DNA from: Acidobacterium capsulatum ATCC 51196
Lineage (GTDB): Bacteria; Acidobacteriota; Terriglobia; Terriglobales; Acidobacteriaceae
Assembly: GCF_000022565.1 (NCBI RefSeq)
Contig: NC_012483.1
Span: 2,914,001 to 2,978,000 of the forward strand
DNA: 64,000 nt
Direction: 5' to 3'
Shown piece by piece: positions 61,258 to 64,000 of this stretch. The position numbers were made by a program, and so were the translations under genes. The stretch's first letter is position 1. Each line of letters begins with the position of its first letter. The notes beneath the pieces were generated by a model that did not search any database, was not told where the DNA came from, and saw nothing but the letters and a program-made list of their open reading frames with translations.

Positions 61258-62885
61258 TCTTCGCAGGTCCACTCACCTGGCTTACCGCGCTTCCATTCGC
61301 AGGAGCCTTCGCCGTACTCGCGCTCTCGCGCAATCGTGCGCTTGCCCGCGCTCTGGCCATCCTCATTGCTGTGGCCTCGCTACTGGGCACGCTGGCCCTC
61401 TGGGTTCATTTCAACGCTGCAAGTTCCGGCATGCAATTTGAGCAGCAATATGCATGGGCGTCGTCGATCGGGCTCACCTACCACGTTGGCATTGACGGAC
61501 TCGGTCTGCTCTTACTGGTGCTCTCAGCCATCGTTGTGCTCATGTCGCTCATCGCTTCCTGGAGCAACCCGGCGCACGGCCCGGTTTACTTCGCCCTGGT
61601 GCTCTTTCTGGAGTGCGGCCTCTTCGGCACCTTCACCGCTCTCAACTTCCTGCACTGGTTCCTCTATTGGGAGCTGACGCTCATCCCCGCGTTCTTTCTG
61701 GTGCGTCAGTGGGGCGGAGCCAAACGCGCACAAGCTTCGTTGCAATTCTTTCTCTACACCATGGTGGGCAGCGTCGCGCTCCTCGTCGCGTTCCTTGCGC
61801 TCTATCTCGCGGCTGGAACCTTCGACTTCCTCGCACTTGCACAATGGGCGCATCAGGGCCAGCTCACTGCCGCGCTACAACAGCAATTCGCCTGGACCGG
61901 ATGGTCCGGCTCCTCGCTCGCACTGCTGCTCTTCTGGGCAGTCTTTCTTGGCTTCGCAGTCAAGACACCCGTGGTCCCGTTCCATACGTGGCTGCCGGCC
62001 ACTTATGCCGAAGCTTCCAGCGAAACCACCATGCTCCTCACCGGCGCCATGTCCAAGATGGGCGTCTACGGCTTCCTCCGCATCCTGCTGCCCATCTTCC
62101 CCGAGCAGATGCAGCAGATGCTCACTCCGCTGCTCTGGCTCGCTCTCGCTTCCATCGTGTTGCCAGCGCTGGCTGCCTGGGCGCAGCGCGACCTCAAACG
62201 CACCTTCGCTTACTCCTCGGTCAACCACCTTGGCTATTGCGTGCTGGGCATCTGCGTCGTCGCGCGCTTTACAGGAGCAGACCCCTCCCTGCTCCTTGAA
62301 AAATCCGCCGCACTCACCGGTGTGCTACTGCAAATCTTCAGCCACGGCCTCACCGCCGCCGCGCTCTTCTGGTTTGTTGCGTTGCTTGAGCGCCGCAACC
62401 AGGGCAAGCGCGCTCTCACTGACTTTGGCGGTCTCCGCAAAATCGTTCCCGTCTTCTGCGGACTCATGGGCATCGCCATCTTTGCCTCACTCGGCCTGCC
62501 CGGTCTCAACGGATTTCCCGGCGAGTTCCTCATCTTCAAAGGCGTCTTCCCGCTCGCAGGCTGGGCCGCTGCTCTTGCCCTGCTGGGCCTGCTCTTCACG
62601 GCAGTTTTCCTGTTAGCCGTGCTGCAGCGCGTCTTCTTTGGCCCAATGCGTGAATCACAGCAACAAGCTCCCATGCCTGACCTCACCGCTGCGGAGCGCT
62701 TCGCCTTCGCTCCGGTTATCGCGCTCATGCTGGTGCTCGGCTTTTATCCCCAGCTCATCGCAGGCAAAATGACCGGCACCGTCGCGCAATGGACCGCCCC
62801 GCAGGCCGCACCGCTGCAAACTGCTGCCAACACAGTTACAAATCCCTCCGGATATCCCGTTCGCGCCACGGAGGCCCATCGCTGA
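61254..62885 (+). CDS. nuoM: NADH-quinone oxidoreductase subunit M (first copy)
   Basis: The protein has 543 residues. The ATG at 61254 overlaps the nuoL stop. Signatures are FLYWELTLIPAFFLVRQWGG (conserved channel Glu), PVVPFHTWLPATYAEA and TGAMSKMGVYGFLRI (bases ~61660-62095). It is a proton-pumping antiporter-like subunit. A second nuoM-type gene begins one base before its end. Confidence 0.93.
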   Translation: MIFAGPLTWLTALPFAGAFAVLALSRNRALARALAILIAVASLLGTLALWVHFNAASSGMQFEQQYAWASSIGLTYHVGIDGLGLLLLVLSAIVVLMSLIASWSNPAHGPVYFALVLFLECGLFGTFTALNFLHWFLYWELTLIPAFFLVRQWGGAKRAQASLQFFLYTMVGSVALLVAFLALYLAAGTFDFLALAQWAHQGQLTAALQQQFAWTGWSGSSLALLLFWAVFLGFAVKTPVVPFHTWLPATYAEASSETTMLLTGAMSKMGVYGFLRILLPIFPEQMQQMLTPLLWLALASIVLPALAAWAQRDLKRTFAYSSVNHLGYCVLGICVVARFTGADPSLLLEKSAALTGVLLQIFSHGLTAAALFWFVALLERRNQGKRALTDFGGLRKIVPVFCGLMGIAIFASLGLPGLNGFPGEFLIFKGVFPLAGWAAALALLGLLFTAVFLLAVLQRVFFGPMRESQQQAPMPDLTAAERFAFAPVIALMLVLGFYPQLIAGKMTGTVAQWTAPQAAPLQTAANTVTNPSGYPVRATEAHR

Positions 62886-64000
62886 TGCCGCTCACGACGA
62901 TTCCACAGCCGCTCGCTTTCGCTCCGCAACTCGCGTGGACCATCTACGCCTCTTTCCTGGGTGCGGCCGCTGTCCTGCTCACGCCCCAATCGCGCCCGCA
63001 GTTTACCCGCTGGGTCGCGTTGCTCACTTCGCTGGTCGGCTTCGTACTCACCCTCGGCGCGGTGCTGCAGTATCAGCCCGGCTCGCTGCTTGTCGTCGCG
63101 GACTCTACCTGGATTCCTCAACTCGGTATCCGCTACACGCTCGCCGCCGACGGCATCAGCCTTACGCTCTTGCTGCTCACCGGCCTCGCGGCCATGGCCG
63201 GCATCCTCTTTTCGTGGAACATCGAACATCGCACCCGCGAGTTTTTCGCCTTCTACCTCGTGCTCATCGGCGGAGTCTACGGCGTCTTCCTCAGCTTTGA
63301 TCTCTTCCTGCTCTTCGTCTTCTACGAGATTGCGATCATCCCCAAATACTTCCTCATCGCCATCTGGGGTTCCGCGCCCAACGGAGACACGCGCCCGCGC
63401 CAATACGCAGCCATGAAGCTCGCGCTCTACTCCTTCGCGGGCAGCGCGCTTGTGCTCATTGGCATTCTCGCCGCATGGGCCGCTTCAGGCTCCCAGACGC
63501 TCAACCTCGCCGTCCTCGCTCACTATCCGTTCTCGCAGCACTTCCAGATGTGGGCCTTCCCGCTCGTCTTCGTGGGCTTTGCGGTGCTCGCCGGCCTCTG
63601 GCCGTTCCATACCTGGGCGCCCACGGGCCACGCCGCCGCGCCCACTGCTGCCTCCATGTTGTTGGCTGGTGTTGTTATGAAGCTCGGTGCCTACGGCTGC
63701 CTGCGCGTCGCCATGATGCTCTTTCCCCTCGGCCTCGCACCATGGGGATTCCACATTCTCGGCCTCGGCTCCTGGCGTGATGTCTTCGCCCTGCTCGCGC
63801 TTATCAGCATCGTCTACGGCGCCAGCGTCGCCCTCGTCCAGCGCGACTTCAAATTCGTCATCGGCTACTCCAGCGTCAGTCACATGGGATTTGTGTTGCT
63901 CGGCCTCATGACGCTCAGCCAGATCGGCATCGACGGCGCGGTGCTGCAAATGTTCTCTCACGGCATCATCGCGGGGCTGCTCTTCGCCGTCGTCGGCCGC
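62885..64000 (+). CDS. nuoM: Second NuoM-type antiporter-like subunit (partial)
   Basis: At least 372 residues; the frame is open to the right edge with no stop. The ATG at 62885 overlaps the last base of the previous stop. FVFYEIAIIPKYFLIAIWG (channel Glu), WPFHTWAPTGHAAAPTAASM and MKLGAYGCLRVAMMLFP are NuoM signatures, and it is not NuoN-like. It differs from the first copy across most positions, so this is an old duplication and not a recent one. An MrpD-type subunit is the alternative but the operon context favours complex I. Confidence 0.88.
   Translation, partial: MPLTTIPQPLAFAPQLAWTIYASFLGAAAVLLTPQSRPQFTRWVALLTSLVGFVLTLGAVLQYQPGSLLVVADSTWIPQLGIRYTLAADGISLTLLLLTGLAAMAGILFSWNIEHRTREFFAFYLVLIGGVYGVFLSFDLFLLFVFYEIAIIPKYFLIAIWGSAPNGDTRPRQYAAMKLALYSFAGSALVLIGILAAWAASGSQTLNLAVLAHYPFSQHFQMWAFPLVFVGFAVLAGLWPFHTWAPTGHAAAPTAASMLLAGVVMKLGAYGCLRVAMMLFPLGLAPWGFHILGLGSWRDVFALLALISIVYGASVALVQRDFKFVIGYSSVSHMGFVLLGLMTLSQIGIDGAVLQMFSHGIIAGLLFAVVGR

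Noticed and set aside
62885-64000. nuoN instead of a second nuoM
   Set aside because: The FYEIAIIPKYFLIAIWG channel segment and MKLGAYGCLR are NuoM-type; NuoN would lack this form.

Overview
The window is a contiguous GC-rich bacterial chromosome segment with no phage, plasmid or insertion-sequence signature. Gene content points to an acidobacterium of the Acidobacteriaceae type. The evidence is: two very large TonB-dependent receptors that start with a carboxypeptidase-regulatory-like domain; a winged-helix/TolB-propeller regulator; a complex I operon lacking nuoEFG but with two nuoM-type genes; small conserved zinc-ribbon proteins; and many secreted sugar enzymes. The assignment is inferred from gene content and was not tested by any search.

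Bases 1-10,750 hold a starch/maltodextrin locus: the end of a GH13 alpha-glucosidase, a small OsmC protein, two tiny zinc-ribbon proteins, a regulator broken by an apparent frameshift, a 1,133-residue receptor, a periplasmic GH13 maltodextrinase and an aldo/keto reductase. Bases 10,900-15,500 hold an S10 carboxypeptidase and a two-gene membrane unit (CtaG fused to a polyferredoxin with a methionine-rich segment, then a FixH-like protein). Bases 15,600-26,000 hold a second receptor, a TPR protein, a glutaminase-A-like secreted protein, a small hydrolase and a sugar porter. AACGTT-centred palindromes of LacI-family type lie near the promoters of this sugar-related set.

Bases 26,000-34,920 hold a DevBCA-type exporter with its outer-membrane channel, followed by a stress cluster (Hsp20, universal stress protein, baeRF3-like protein, two triple-BON proteins) whose two divergent promoter regions each contain a CRP/FNR-type palindrome. 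After a tRNA-Val, pgsA and a small zinc protein comes a complete isc operon (36,090-42,650): rrf2/iscR, iscS, iscU, iscA, hscB, a tautomerase, hscA, fdx, iscX. An IscR-type operator core sits inside the promoter. A pstS-pstC-pstA set without pstB follows, then a secreted alpha-galactosidase-like enzyme.

The most unusual element is at 48,420-49,423 on the minus strand. A promoter leads into a 15-codon leader peptide with six cysteines (MCMCCCCGRTLRVCL). A terminator hairpin follows, and its 5' arm can alternatively pair over 11 contiguous bases with the end of the leader. Downstream are a 1-Cys-type peroxiredoxin gene and, 48 bases after its stop, a tRNA-Cys(GCA) gene. This has the architecture of a cysteine-tRNA-sensing attenuator whose transcription unit may contain a tRNA-Cys gene. 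A second, very different tRNA-Cys(GCA) lies at 52,373-52,447.

Bases 49,400-53,200 hold a PhzF-like enzyme, a lone receiver protein, a LolD-like ATPase, tRNA-Gly and tRNA-Cys, and a toxin-antitoxin pair whose toxin is frameshifted. The rest is the nuo operon in the order A-B-C-D-I-H-J-K-L-M-M', interrupted between nuoH and nuoJ by three tandem 63-base repeats. The second nuoM runs off the right edge.
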